In this document: positions 33,839 to 42,915 of the stretch, in pieces
Layout of the letters: the number at the start of each line of letters is the position of its first letter
Position numbering within the stretch: the stretch's first letter is position 1
From: Bacillota bacterium
GTDB lineage: Bacteria > Bacillota > Clostridia > Christensenellales > Aristaeellaceae
Assembly (NCBI GenBank): GCA_023416655.1
Contig: JAEZHK010000088.1
Coordinates: 1 to 43,072 of the forward strand
DNA: 43,072 bases
Direction: 5' to 3'
Made by a program: the position numbers and the translations under genes
The notes under the pieces: model-generated
What the model saw: the letters and a program-made list of their open reading frames with translations, nothing else
The model's database searches: none
What the model was told of the DNA's origin: nothing

Positions 33839-34599
33839 GTTATCCGAAGGAGCTTCTCTCCACCCGGGCGGTGGTCCGCCCCGGCCTGTGGGCGGTTATC
33901 CCCAAAGACGGGCTGGTGAACAACGTGATCCCCGGCATCGAAAACTGCCGGGTCAGCATCGTTGCCTCGCCCAAGATGGGCGCAAGCTTTGTGGAGTATG
34001 TGGTAGAGGCGGCCCCGGGCGGCGGCACGGCGGACGCATGGCCGGGCGAGCCGCAGGTCGAGAGCTTTCTGTACCTCATCGAGGGCGATCTGAGCGCATC
34101 CGCGGGCGGCGAGACGCGCGCGCTCACCCAAGGCGGCTACCTCTTTTCCCCCGAGGGCGAGGGGCTCTCCTTCAAAAACGAAGGCGCGTCGCCCGCCAGG
34201 CTGCTTCTGTACAAGCAGCGCCGCATCCCGTTGAAGGGCCGAGCGGCCTGGCGGGTGTGGGGCAACGTAAACGACATCGCCCCCCGCGTTTACGAGGGCA
34301 TGGAGAACGTGTCCATGAAGGATCTTCTGCCCACCGATCCGGCCTTTGATATGAACATGCACATTCTCTCCTTCCTGCCCGGCGGCTGCCATCCCATCGT
34401 GGAAACCCATGTGCAGGAGCACGGTGCGTACATCCTCAGCGGCGAAGGCATGTACTTCATGGACGACCGCTGGATGGGCATCCAAAAGGACGATTTCATG
34501 TGGTTCGGGCCTTATGTGCCGCAGTGCGCCTACGGCGTGGGGCGCGAGCCGTTCACTTACATCTACTCAAAGGACTGCAACCGCGACGTCCTCTTGTGA
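33835..34599 (+). CDS. allE: (S)-ureidoglycine aminohydrolase (double cupin)
   Basis: 254 residues with two cupin barrels. It releases ammonia from ureidoglycine to give ureidoglycolate. The N-terminal part contains ESFLYLIEGDL; the C-terminal barrel has the metal motif HPIVETHVQEHGAYILSGEG with its His, Glu and His residues near 180-200, and GPYVPQCAYG for the last ligand position. A strong GC hairpin (34606-34638) follows. Confidence 0.92.
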   Translation: MSYPKELLSTRAVVRPGLWAVIPKDGLVNNVIPGIENCRVSIVASPKMGASFVEYVVEAAPGGGTADAWPGEPQVESFLYLIEGDLSASAGGETRALTQGGYLFSPEGEGLSFKNEGASPARLLLYKQRRIPLKGRAAWRVWGNVNDIAPRVYEGMENVSMKDLLPTDPAFDMNMHILSFLPGGCHPIVETHVQEHGAYILSGEGMYFMDDRWMGIQKDDFMWFGPYVPQCAYGVGREPFTYIYSKDCNRDVLL

Positions 34600-34605
34600 T
34601 TTTAC

Positions 34606-34638
34606 CGCGCGGGGGCCGCCATCCTCTGCGGCCGCGCC
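34606..34638 (+). terminator. GC-rich hairpin between allE and the transporter gene
   Basis: GCGCGG-GGCCGC pairs imperfectly with GCGGCC-GCGC, followed by TTAAAAAA. Probably a partial terminator within the operon. Confidence 0.45.
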
Positions 34639-34675
34639 TTAAAAAACGAACGAAAGTGGGCAAAGGAAACCTGAA

Positions 34676-35893
34676 ATGAAGGAAAAAGCCTATTCCCCCT
34701 ATGTGAAGAAGATCATCGCGCTGCTGTTTACCGGCTGGTGCGTGATCTGGATTTACCGCACCATGATGGGCGCGGTGCAGGGCGAGATCATGGCCGTGGT
34801 GGGTCCTCAGTCCGCCGCGCGCATGGGGCTGATCGCGAGCTGTTATTTTGCGGGCTACGTATGTATGCAGATCCCGGGCGGCTTTTTGATCGACCGGTTT
34901 GGCATGCGCAAGATTCTCGCGCCGAGCTTTTTGCTGCTTGCGCTTGGCTTTGCGGTGGTAGGCCTGTCCAAGCGCATCGAAACGCTGTACATTGGCAGCG
35001 CCATTGCCGGCGTGGGCTCCGGAACCTACTACAGCGGCGCATTTTCGCTGTCCTCCCGGAACGTGCCGAAGGGCTTTAAGTACTTTGCCACCGCGGTGAT
35101 CAACAGCGGCTGCGCGTTCGGCATGCTCTTTGGCTATCTGTACGCGAGTGGGCTGGTAAAGCAGCTGGGGATGGACTGGCGTGTGATGCCCATCATTCTG
35201 GCGGCGCTGGCTGCCGCCATGACGCCGATGATGCTGGCGCTCCTGAAGGGCGAAAGGGCGTCGGCTGCCCAGGAGGATGGCCCGGCGAAGAAGCGCGCCG
35301 CCCTGGCGCCTTTGGCGCGCATGCTGTTCTCCCCGAAGATGTTGGCGAGCTATTTTTTCTATTTCAGCACCTGCTACGGGTACTACATGATCGTGTCCTG
35401 GCTTCCCGTGTTTTTGCAGAACGAGCGCGGCTTTTCCGGCGTGCTCGCGGGGTACGCGTCGGCCGTCATCGCGCTCGTCTCCATCCCGGGGGCCCTTTTC
35501 CTGGGCAGGGTCGTCGACCGGTTCTCTAGCAGGAAGGTGGCGTTTCTAACCTGGGTCCAGCTCCTGTCGGGCGTGATGCTGCTGTGCGTCACCGCGTTTC
35601 ATCATCAGGCGCTGATCATCGCGAGTCTGGCGCTTTACGGAATTGCGGGGAAGCAGGCGGTCGACCCGTTGATCGTACCCCATGTGACCGAGCAGTTTGA
35701 CGATTCCGCGCTCTCCACGGGCCTGGGCGTATTCAACTTCTTCGGGATGAGCGCCTCCGTTGCCGCGCCCTTTGTGACGGGACTTTTGCAAGACGCCCAG
35801 GGTTCCCAGGTGTTTAGTTTTTATATCGCGGCTGCGCTGATTGCCGTCAGTTCCGTGATCTTCCGGCTTGTCAACGCCAGGCCGCAACGATGA
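34676..35893 (+). CDS. MFS transporter, probable ureide uptake
   Basis: 405 residues with about twelve membrane segments. The MFS loop between segments 2 and 3 is visible: GGFLIDRFGMRKILAPS (near residues 65-80), and the repeated loop in the second half is GRVVDRFSSRKVAF. It resembles anion:cation or nitrate/oxalate-type MFS members. Its place between allantoin-pathway genes suggests allantoin or another ureide as substrate (inference). Confidence 0.88.
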   Translation: MKEKAYSPYVKKIIALLFTGWCVIWIYRTMMGAVQGEIMAVVGPQSAARMGLIASCYFAGYVCMQIPGGFLIDRFGMRKILAPSFLLLALGFAVVGLSKRIETLYIGSAIAGVGSGTYYSGAFSLSSRNVPKGFKYFATAVINSGCAFGMLFGYLYASGLVKQLGMDWRVMPIILAALAAAMTPMMLALLKGERASAAQEDGPAKKRAALAPLARMLFSPKMLASYFFYFSTCYGYYMIVSWLPVFLQNERGFSGVLAGYASAVIALVSIPGALFLGRVVDRFSSRKVAFLTWVQLLSGVMLLCVTAFHHQALIIASLALYGIAGKQAVDPLIVPHVTEQFDDSALSTGLGVFNFFGMSASVAAPFVTGLLQDAQGSQVFSFYIAAALIAVSSVIFRLVNARPQR

Positions 35894-35908
35894 ATTGGAG
35901 GGTTCTAG

Positions 35909-36991
35909 ATGCGAAATGACGGGGAATTCATTGTTCTTGAAAAGGACGAGCTGCAAGCGCTCATACGAAACAAGCTTGAAAAGGCGGGCCTTGTTCCAGC
36001 GCACGCGGAGACGGTCGCGGAGCACCTCGCCTACGCGGATTCGAGGGGCGTTCACTCCCACGGCGCGATGCGCGTGGAGTATTACGCGGAGCGCATCGCC
36101 AAGGGTGGGACGAACACGCACCCGAACATGGTGTTTGAGCGGACCGGTCCCTGTACAGGGCTGTACGACGGCGATAACGCCTCCGGCTTTGTCGTCGCCA
36201 AAAACGCCATGCTCGAGGCCATTTCGATCGCGAAGGAAAACGGGGTGGCGGTCATCGGCATGCGAAGGATGGGTCACTGCGGCACGCTCTCGTACTATCT
36301 GCGCATGGCCGCCGCCGAAGGGCTGATCGGCATTTCCATGTGCCAGTCCGATCCGATGGTCGTTCCATACGGCGGAACCACCGCATTTTTCGGGACGAAC
36401 CCCATCGGCTTTGCCGCGCCCATACCGGGTAAGCCGCCCGTGGTGTTCGACATGGCCACGACGGTCGGGGCCTGGGGAAAGATCCTGGATCACCGTGCGA
36501 AGAAGGAGCCGATCCCCAACACCTGGGCGATTGGCTCGGATGGCAACCCCACGACAGATCCTTTTGACGTGCGGGGCCTCCTGCCCATCGCGGGGGCCAA
36601 GGGATACGGGCTGATGCTGATGGTCGACGCGCTCAGCGGCATTCTCACAGGCGCGCCCTACGGACCCCATGTCTCGTCCATGTACGCGGATCTCTCAGCC
36701 GGAAGGGAGCTCGGGCAGATGCACATCGTCATCAACCCCGCGTTCTTCGGAGATCCGGCGCAGTTTGCCGCCCGCATGCTTTCGATGGTGGAGGAATTGC
36801 ATATGACGAAGCCCGCACCCGGCAACAACCGGGGTGTGATGTACCCGGGAGAATCCTCCGACGCCTGCGCCGAGCGCTATGCGGCAAGCGGCATCCCCGT
36901 CGTCCGGAGCATCTACGAGTACCTGGTCGGCGACGCGATTCACTTTGACCGGTACGACCGGGGCAATCCCTTTGCGATCCGTGAGGAATGA
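35909..36991 (+). CDS. allD: Ureidoglycolate dehydrogenase (malate/L-lactate dehydrogenase-like)
   Basis: 360 residues from the ATG at 35909, after TTGGAGGG. NAD(P)-dependent oxidation of ureidoglycolate to oxalurate. Family marks: SRGVHSHGAMRVEYY near residues 49-63 with the catalytic His, RRMGHCGTLSYY, and GTNPIGFAAP. The AllD-type HSHG-x-x-R-V-E-Y-Y stretch distinguishes it from generic Ldh2 members. It ends 10 bases before the FdrA-like gene that would use its product. Confidence 0.9.
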   Translation: MRNDGEFIVLEKDELQALIRNKLEKAGLVPAHAETVAEHLAYADSRGVHSHGAMRVEYYAERIAKGGTNTHPNMVFERTGPCTGLYDGDNASGFVVAKNAMLEAISIAKENGVAVIGMRRMGHCGTLSYYLRMAAAEGLIGISMCQSDPMVVPYGGTTAFFGTNPIGFAAPIPGKPPVVFDMATTVGAWGKILDHRAKKEPIPNTWAIGSDGNPTTDPFDVRGLLPIAGAKGYGLMLMVDALSGILTGAPYGPHVSSMYADLSAGRELGQMHIVINPAFFGDPAQFAARMLSMVEELHMTKPAPGNNRGVMYPGESSDACAERYAASGIPVVRSIYEYLVGDAIHFDRYDRGNPFAIREE

Positions 36992-37001
36992 GGTAACGCG
37001 C

Positions 37002-40000
37002 ATGCTGTATACGATCATTCGGGAAAATGCCTACATGGATTCCCTTGCCCTGATGGTGCTCAGCGCCGAGGTCAGCGGAATGCAGGGTGTACGCCGTGCG
37101 ACGGTCATGATGGGGACGGCCGCCAATCTGGAGATCATGCGCGGTTCCGGCTTTGATACGGCGGAATTGAAGGGCGCGAGGCCCGGCGACATGGTCATCG
37201 TCGTCGACGCGGACGACAAAGCCGTGCTGGATGAGGTTGAAAAGGCCATCCGGCGGAGTATGAGCGAGGGCGGCGAACATAAGCCGCACCGCAAAACGGT
37301 AAAAACCTGGAAGGAAGCCGCCGAAATATCCGGGGAATTTGATGTGTGCCTTCTGTCCGTCCCCGGGGAATACGCCGCGGAAGAGTCGGAGGCCGCGCTG
37401 GGTCTGGGAAAGCATGTGTTCCTTTTCAGCGACAACGTGTCTAAAGCGGATGAGAAGCGCCTGAAGCAGATGGCGCACGAAAAGGGACTGCTTCTGATGG
37501 GTCCGGATTGCGGGACGGCGATGATCCGCGGAGTGCCTTTGGGTTTTGCCAACGCCGTCCGGCGCGGGAATATTGGCGTCGTCGGCGCTTCCGGCACCGG
37601 CATCCAGGAGGTAACCGTCCAGATTCACAGAATGGGTGCGGGCATCTCCAGCGCGATTGGCACCGGGGGAAGGGATCTCAGTGAAGAAGTCGGCGCGATC
37701 ACCATGCTGGACGCCATAGAAGCCATGAAACGCGACGGAGCGACGAAGGTGCTCGTCGTAATCTCCAAGCCCCCGGCGGCGCGCGTCCGAGAGCGCGTCA
37801 TCGAAAAGTTGCGCGGAGCGGGCAAGTCGGCCGTCGTATACTTTCTGGGCGACGATGCGTGCGAGGAAGGCTTTGAGAACATCCGCTTCGCCGGCACGAC
37901 GGCGGAGACCGCGGCAATCGCCACAATGCTTTCCGGCCTGAGCGCGGAGCAATGCCAAAGTGCCGCCGCTGAACGGATCTTTTCCCGGGAAGCAAAAATC
38001 CTCGGCCTGTTCGCAGGCGGAACGCTGGCATGTGAAGCGGCGATGATCGCCGCGCGCGCCATGCAAATCCCCTTCCCCGGTCACGGGGCGGCGGGGCGGA
38101 TGCTGGAGAGCGACACATGCGAGATCATCGACCTGGGCGACGACTGCTACACCCGCGGGAAACCGCATCCGATGATCGACGGAGAAATCAGAAACCAGCT
38201 TATTCGTTCACTGGGCGTGTTCAGCCGCCCGACCATCCTTCTCATGGACGTCGTGCTGGGCTTTGGCGCGCAGGGCGATCCCGCTTCGGGTCTGGCCGAC
38301 GCGCTCCGGACCCTCTTGGCGAAGAACCGCGCGGTGGGCGTACCCGTCGCCCTCGTGGCGAACCTGCTGGGCACCGAGGGCGATGTCCAGAACCTGGAAG
38401 CTCAGAAGAAAATTCTCGAGGACGCAGGCGTGCAGGTCTTTTATGGAAATGTGACGGCCATGAAATATGCGCTGAGCCTGACGGGCAGGGCGGTGGTTCC
38501 GCAGCGCAGGCAGGGGAAAAAGTATCCGCCCGCCTCTCAAGACCAAGGATTTCCCGGAAAGCCGGTGGATCTGCTCGAACGTGAGCCGGGTGTCCTGAAC
38601 GTCGGCCTGCGCGGCTTTGCGGACGACCTTGAAGGCTGCATGAAGCGCGTCGTCCACTATGCGTGGAAGCCCGCCGCGGGCGGCGACAGGGAATTGCGCA
38701 GGGCGATCGACTTTCTGGACGCCTATGAATTTGCGGACGGCCCGTACAGGACCATTGACGAGGCCAACCTGGCCGTCGTCGAGAAAATCAAGGTCGGAGC
38801 GCCGCACCTCGTGGACGTGATCCCCGCGCAATCGGCCTGCGCGCTCCTCCGGGGCCGGGTGCTGCTGCACGCGGGCCCGCCCATGCACTGGGAGGATATG
38901 ACCAGCCCCATGCAAGGTTCCTGCGTCGGCGCGGCGCTGTTTGAGGAATGGGCATCCACCGAAGAAGAAGCGTGGGCGATGCTTGAGCGCGGAGAAGTCC
39001 GGTTTGTGCCCTGCCATCACGCCGGCTTCGTAGGTCCCATGGGCGGCATTACCTCCGGAAATATGCCGGTTCTCAAGGTGGAAAATCGCGCCGGCGGCAA
39101 CGTCGCCTACTGCACGATGAACGAAGGCATCGGAGCGGTGCTGCGCTTTGGCGCGTATTCCCATGAAGTGATTGAACGGCTGCGCTTTTTGCGCGATACG
39201 CTTGGGCAGGTGCTTGGCGCGGCGATGCGGAAGCTGGAAAACGGCCTCGCGCTGAACCCCATGATCGCCAAGGCGATCGCGATGGGCGACGAATTCCATC
39301 AGAGGAACATCGCCGCTTCCGCGGTGTTTCTCCGGGAGATGGCGCCGCTGATCTCCGAGCTCGATGAGGAGGGCGCCCGAAAGACGGCGGCCATCCGGTT
39401 TCTGGCGAGTACCGACCAGTTCTTCCTGAACATCATGATGGCCGCGGCCAAGTGCGTCATGGACGACGCCGCGACGGTGGCGTCCGGGACGGTCGTCACG
39501 GTCATGTCCAGAAACGGCAAGGACTTTGGAATCCGCCTGAGCGGAATGGGTTCGGATTGGTTTACCGGACCGGTCAATACGCCAAGCGGCATCTACTTCT
39601 CGGGGTACCGCGAGGAAGACGGCAACCCGGACATGGGGGATTCCGCGATCACGGAGACTTTTGGCGTCGGGGGCATGGCCATGATCGCCGCGCCCGCCGT
39701 GACCAAATACGTCGGGACCGGCGGGTTCTACGACGCGCTGGAAATCAGCAACCGCATGATGGAGATCTCCATCGGCCACAACGACCAGTTTCCGATCCCC
39801 AATTGGGATTTTAAGGGGATCTGCTGCGGTATCGACGCCAGAAAAGTCGCGATGATGGGGATTCCGCCCGTCATCAACACCGGCATCGCGCACAGGAAGG
39901 CCGGCCTCGGCCAGATTGGCGCGGGCACCGTATCCCCGCCGATGGATTGCTTCCAAAAGGCGCTTATCGCCTACGCTGCGAAGCTAGGATTCAAACGACG

Positions 40001-40037
40001 GCAGGCCTCTTACGCGATTGACGTTTCCGGCGAATAA
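37002..40037 (+). CDS. FdrA-DUF1116 fusion, probable oxalurate (oxamate) carbamoyltransferase component
   Basis: 1011 residues from the ATG at 37002 (MLYTIIRENAYMD). Residues 1-565 correspond to FdrA: a succinyl-CoA synthetase-alpha-like part with LLMGPDCGTAMI, GVVGASGTGIQE and GTGGRDLSEEVG, ending in LNVGLRGFAD and WKPAAGG. After a short linker (about 570-590) residues 590-1011 are a DUF1116 (YlbE-like) domain: MQGSCVGAALFEEWA, HHAGFVGPMGGITSGNMPV, GTGGFYDALEISNRMM and the C-terminal GAGTVSPPMDCF. In E. coli these are separate proteins of the fdrA-ylbE-ylbF group, which has been tied to cleavage of oxalurate into oxamate and carbamoyl phosphate. The third partner (YlbF, DUF2877) and a carbamate kinase are not in this window. 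Confidence 0.9.
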   Translation: MLYTIIRENAYMDSLALMVLSAEVSGMQGVRRATVMMGTAANLEIMRGSGFDTAELKGARPGDMVIVVDADDKAVLDEVEKAIRRSMSEGGEHKPHRKTVKTWKEAAEISGEFDVCLLSVPGEYAAEESEAALGLGKHVFLFSDNVSKADEKRLKQMAHEKGLLLMGPDCGTAMIRGVPLGFANAVRRGNIGVVGASGTGIQEVTVQIHRMGAGISSAIGTGGRDLSEEVGAITMLDAIEAMKRDGATKVLVVISKPPAARVRERVIEKLRGAGKSAVVYFLGDDACEEGFENIRFAGTTAETAAIATMLSGLSAEQCQSAAAERIFSREAKILGLFAGGTLACEAAMIAARAMQIPFPGHGAAGRMLESDTCEIIDLGDDCYTRGKPHPMIDGEIRNQLIRSLGVFSRPTILLMDVVLGFGAQGDPASGLADALRTLLAKNRAVGVPVALVANLLGTEGDVQNLEAQKKILEDAGVQVFYGNVTAMKYALSLTGRAVVPQRRQGKKYPPASQDQGFPGKPVDLLEREPGVLNVGLRGFADDLEGCMKRVVHYAWKPAAGGDRELRRAIDFLDAYEFADGPYRTIDEANLAVVEKIKVGAPHLVDVIPAQSACALLRGRVLLHAGPPMHWEDMTSPMQGSCVGAALFEEWASTEEEAWAMLERGEVRFVPCHHAGFVGPMGGITSGNMPVLKVENRAGGNVAYCTMNEGIGAVLRFGAYSHEVIERLRFLRDTLGQVLGAAMRKLENGLALNPMIAKAIAMGDEFHQRNIAASAVFLREMAPLISELDEEGARKTAAIRFLASTDQFFLNIMMAAAKCVMDDAATVASGTVVTVMSRNGKDFGIRLSGMGSDWFTGPVNTPSGIYFSGYREEDGNPDMGDSAITETFGVGGMAMIAAPAVTKYVGTGGFYDALEISNRMMEISIGHNDQFPIPNWDFKGICCGIDARKVAMMGIPPVINTGIAHRKAGLGQIGAGTVSPPMDCFQKALIAYAAKLGFKRRQASYAIDVSGE

Positions 40038-40147
40038 CGGCCTCTCGCTTGGCAACGGAAAGGAGCGCCAATCGCTCACTTGATGTCAACAGGAACTGAT
40101 ATCCAAAATCCTGGGCAGACAGCCCAGTTAAAGAGTGGGAGGACAAT
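40038..40147. other. Gap with small hairpins before the GH4 gene
   Basis: Contains GAGCG-ccaat-CGCTC (40063-40077) and CTGGGC-agaca-GCCCAG (40111-40127), the latter just ahead of the GGGAGG site. No convincing promoter seen. Confidence 0.35.
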
Positions 40148-41524
40148 ATGAAGCGGTATCCGAAAATCGTGGTTATCGGCGCGGGCAGCGCCAGTTTCGG
40201 GCTGACCAATCTGGGCGCGATCATGCGCACCAAGGAGTTCCAGGGCGCGACGCTCGCGCTATGCGACCTCAATAGCGAGGGGCTGGAGCAGATCCGGCGC
40301 CTGGCCGAGCGCATCAACCGGGAATGGGGCGCGGGCATGACCATCCAGGCCTCGACCGATCGCGCGGCGCTGCTGCCGGGCGCGGACTTCGTGGTGATCT
40401 CGGTGGCCATCGACCGGGAAAAGTGCTGGAAGATGGATTACGAGCTGGGCCAGAAGTACGGCATCATGCACTACGCCGAGAACGGCGGCCCGGGCGGGTT
40501 CTTCCACGCGGCGCGCAATGTGGCGCTTTTGATGCCGGTGTTTCGCGACATCGAGCGTCTGGCGCCCGAGGCGCTGGTGCTCAACTTCACCAACCCCATG
40601 ACGCGCATCTGCACCGCCGCGGCGCGCTACACCAAGGTCAACATGGTGGGCATCTGTCATCAGCTGGACTTCGGCTACATGATGGCCGGGCGGATCCTCG
40701 GGAAAACGCTGGAGCTTGACATCGACCACGATTACCTATTTCGCTGGGGTAACACCCACGGCGAACACGAGATCTCACGCGCCGCGCACGAACGGCTGGA
40801 CATTCTGGCGGCGGGCATCAACCACTTCACATGGTTCCTATCGATCAAGGACAAGGAGAGCGGCGAGGAGCTGCTGCCGCTGTACAAGAAGCTCTTCCTC
40901 GAGCAGACGGAGTTTGAGCCCTACACGCGCGAGATCATCTCGGTGTTTGATCAGTGCCCGACCTCGGGCGACGCGCACTTCCTGGAGTACCTGCCCTACA
41001 CCTCGAGCATGCACCGCAAAACCTGGGAGCGCATGGACATCCAGATGTACCCGCTGGACGGGCAGGATGAAAACCGCGACCGGATGTGGAAGGACCTCGC
41101 CGACATGGCCGCGGGCCAGGTGGATATTGAGAGCCTTCGCAGTGTGCACACGGAGCGCGCGGAGATCATCATGGCGTCGGTGTGGGGAAACCACAACCTC
41201 TACGACTACGCCGTCAACATCCCCAACACCGACGGCTGCATCGCGAACATGGAGCGCGACGCGATTGTGGAGGTGCCGGCGGTGCTTGGAAAGCATGGTA
41301 TCAAGGGCATCGCGGTGGGTAACCTGCCGGAGGTCGCGGCCTCGTTATGCAACAAGCAGAAGACCATCGTGGACTTCGCGGTGAAGGGCATGGTGGAGGG
41401 TGACTACAATGCCTCGTTGAAGGCGTTGGCGCTCGACCCGATGGTGGACGATCTATCCGTGGCGCGCGGCTTGTTGGACGACGGTTTGAAGCTGTACAGG
41501 AAATACCTTCCCCAGTTTGAGTAA
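40148..41524 (+). CDS. Glycoside hydrolase family 4 (alpha-glucosidase/alpha-galacturonidase-like)
   Basis: 458 residues. GH4 enzymes bind NAD and a divalent metal and cleave glycosides by redox elimination. Visible: the N-terminal NAD fold VVIGAGSASFG, NGGPGGFFHAARN near residue 118, FTNPMTR, the metal cysteine and histidine in GICHQ, and GINHFTWFL. The form FGLTNLGAIM and CHQ favours the alpha-galacturonidase/alpha-glucosidase branch (LplD-like) rather than 6-phospho-glycosidases. It starts at ATG 40148 after GGGAGG. Confidence 0.92.
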   Translation: MKRYPKIVVIGAGSASFGLTNLGAIMRTKEFQGATLALCDLNSEGLEQIRRLAERINREWGAGMTIQASTDRAALLPGADFVVISVAIDREKCWKMDYELGQKYGIMHYAENGGPGGFFHAARNVALLMPVFRDIERLAPEALVLNFTNPMTRICTAAARYTKVNMVGICHQLDFGYMMAGRILGKTLELDIDHDYLFRWGNTHGEHEISRAAHERLDILAAGINHFTWFLSIKDKESGEELLPLYKKLFLEQTEFEPYTREIISVFDQCPTSGDAHFLEYLPYTSSMHRKTWERMDIQMYPLDGQDENRDRMWKDLADMAAGQVDIESLRSVHTERAEIIMASVWGNHNLYDYAVNIPNTDGCIANMERDAIVEVPAVLGKHGIKGIAVGNLPEVAASLCNKQKTIVDFAVKGMVEGDYNASLKALALDPMVDDLSVARGLLDDGLKLYRKYLPQFE

Positions 41525-41553
41525 AGAAACTGGAGGCATTACGGAGGACACAC

Positions 41554-42852
41554 ATGGATCACCCTCTTATGAAATTGATCGCCAGCCGCAAGCCGAACCC
41601 GGGTCTGGGTATCTGTTCAATATGCAGTGCCAGCGAGTATGTCTTGGAGGCGGCCATGGAGAGGGGCGTCGAGACCGGGCGGGCGGTGTTGATCGAGGCC
41701 ACTGCCAACCAGGTCAACCAGTTCGGCGGGTATACAGGCATGCGCCCCGCGGATTTCGCGCGATTTGCCGCTCGGATTGCCGAAAGGACCGGGCTCGCGC
41801 CCGACAAGCTTATCCTGGGCGGCGATCACCTGGGCCCGCTGGTTTGGCAGGCCGAAACCGAGGCCGGGGCCATGCAAAAAGCTGTAGAGCTGGTCAGGGG
41901 ATATGTGCTGGCCGGGTTTACCAAGATTCATATCGACACCAGCATGCGGCTTTTGGGCGACGACCCCGACGATAAACTTTCCGACGGGGTGATTGCGCGC
42001 AGAGCGGCTGCGCTGGTTCGCGCCGCCGAAGAAGCCTACCGTGAATGCGCGCATGCGCATTCCGGCGCGCCGGTGTATGTCATCGGCAGCGAGGTTCCCG
42101 TTCCCGGGGGCTCCCCGCAAAGCGAGGAAAGCGTGTGCGTGACCGACGCGCGGGAATTTGAAGAGATGCTGGAAACATTTTCCAGTGTTTTCGAGGCCGA
42201 AGGGCTCGGGGATGCGTTTGAGCGCGTTGTGGGCGTTGTGGTGCAGCCCGGGGTCGAATTCGCCGACGATTTCGTGGTGGAATACGACAGGCAGAAGGCG
42301 CGTCCGCTCATAGAGGCGGTGCGGTGGCACCCAGGGATCGTGCTGGAGGGCCACTCTACAGATTATCAGACGCGCGCCAAGCTCAGGGAAATGGTGGAGG
42401 ATGGCATCGCCATCCTCAAGGTAGGCCCGGCGCTCACCTTTGCGCTCCGGGAGGCGCTGTTCGCCCTTGGCGACATCGAAACAGAAGCGCTGTCAGGTTC
42501 CGGCGTGGCGCTGTCTGATTTTAAACAAGTGCTGGAAGCCGCCATGCTGCGCGACGACAGGCATTGGGTGCGCTATTACCGTGGGACCGAGGCGGAAATT
42601 AGGCTGAAGAGGAAGTACAGCTTTTCGGACCGGTGCCGCTACTATCTTCCGGAACAGACGGTCACGCACGCGATCTCAAGGCTTATCGAAAACATCGATA
42701 GCCACAGGATTCCGCTATCCGTCGTGAACCAGTTTCTGCCGATCCAGTATCAGAAAATCCGGAGCGGGCTACTGAGAATTGATGCGCGGGCGTTATTCAA
42801 GGACCGAGTCAAGGACTGCCTGAATGATTACCTGTACGCAACCGGTGGCTGA
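41554..42852 (+). CDS. GatZ/KbaZ-type tagatose-1,6-bisphosphate aldolase subunit
   Basis: 432 residues. Marks of the family: GICSICSASEYVLEAAM at the start, LIEATANQVNQFGGYTGM, LILGGDHLGPLVW near residue 88 and IHIDTSMRLL. In enterobacteria this protein stabilises the catalytic GatY/KbaY aldolase, but its own barrel keeps the His/Asp region, and some relatives may be aldolases themselves. No GatY gene is seen in the window. It follows the GH4 gene by 29 bases. Confidence 0.92.
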   Translation: MDHPLMKLIASRKPNPGLGICSICSASEYVLEAAMERGVETGRAVLIEATANQVNQFGGYTGMRPADFARFAARIAERTGLAPDKLILGGDHLGPLVWQAETEAGAMQKAVELVRGYVLAGFTKIHIDTSMRLLGDDPDDKLSDGVIARRAAALVRAAEEAYRECAHAHSGAPVYVIGSEVPVPGGSPQSEESVCVTDAREFEEMLETFSSVFEAEGLGDAFERVVGVVVQPGVEFADDFVVEYDRQKARPLIEAVRWHPGIVLEGHSTDYQTRAKLREMVEDGIAILKVGPALTFALREALFALGDIETEALSGSGVALSDFKQVLEAAMLRDDRHWVRYYRGTEAEIRLKRKYSFSDRCRYYLPEQTVTHAISRLIENIDSHRIPLSVVNQFLPIQYQKIRSGLLRIDARALFKDRVKDCLNDYLYATGG

Positions 42853-42915
42853 GTTTCGTTAGCGCCGGGGCGGAGTGGAGCCACTGATCAAAATTTGATA
42901 TGGAGAGGTGCCTCT

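Noticed and set aside
38208..39956. 582-codon minus-strand frame
   Set aside because: Antisense shadow of the FdrA-DUF1116 gene; His/Arg/Gly-rich composition with no known domain.
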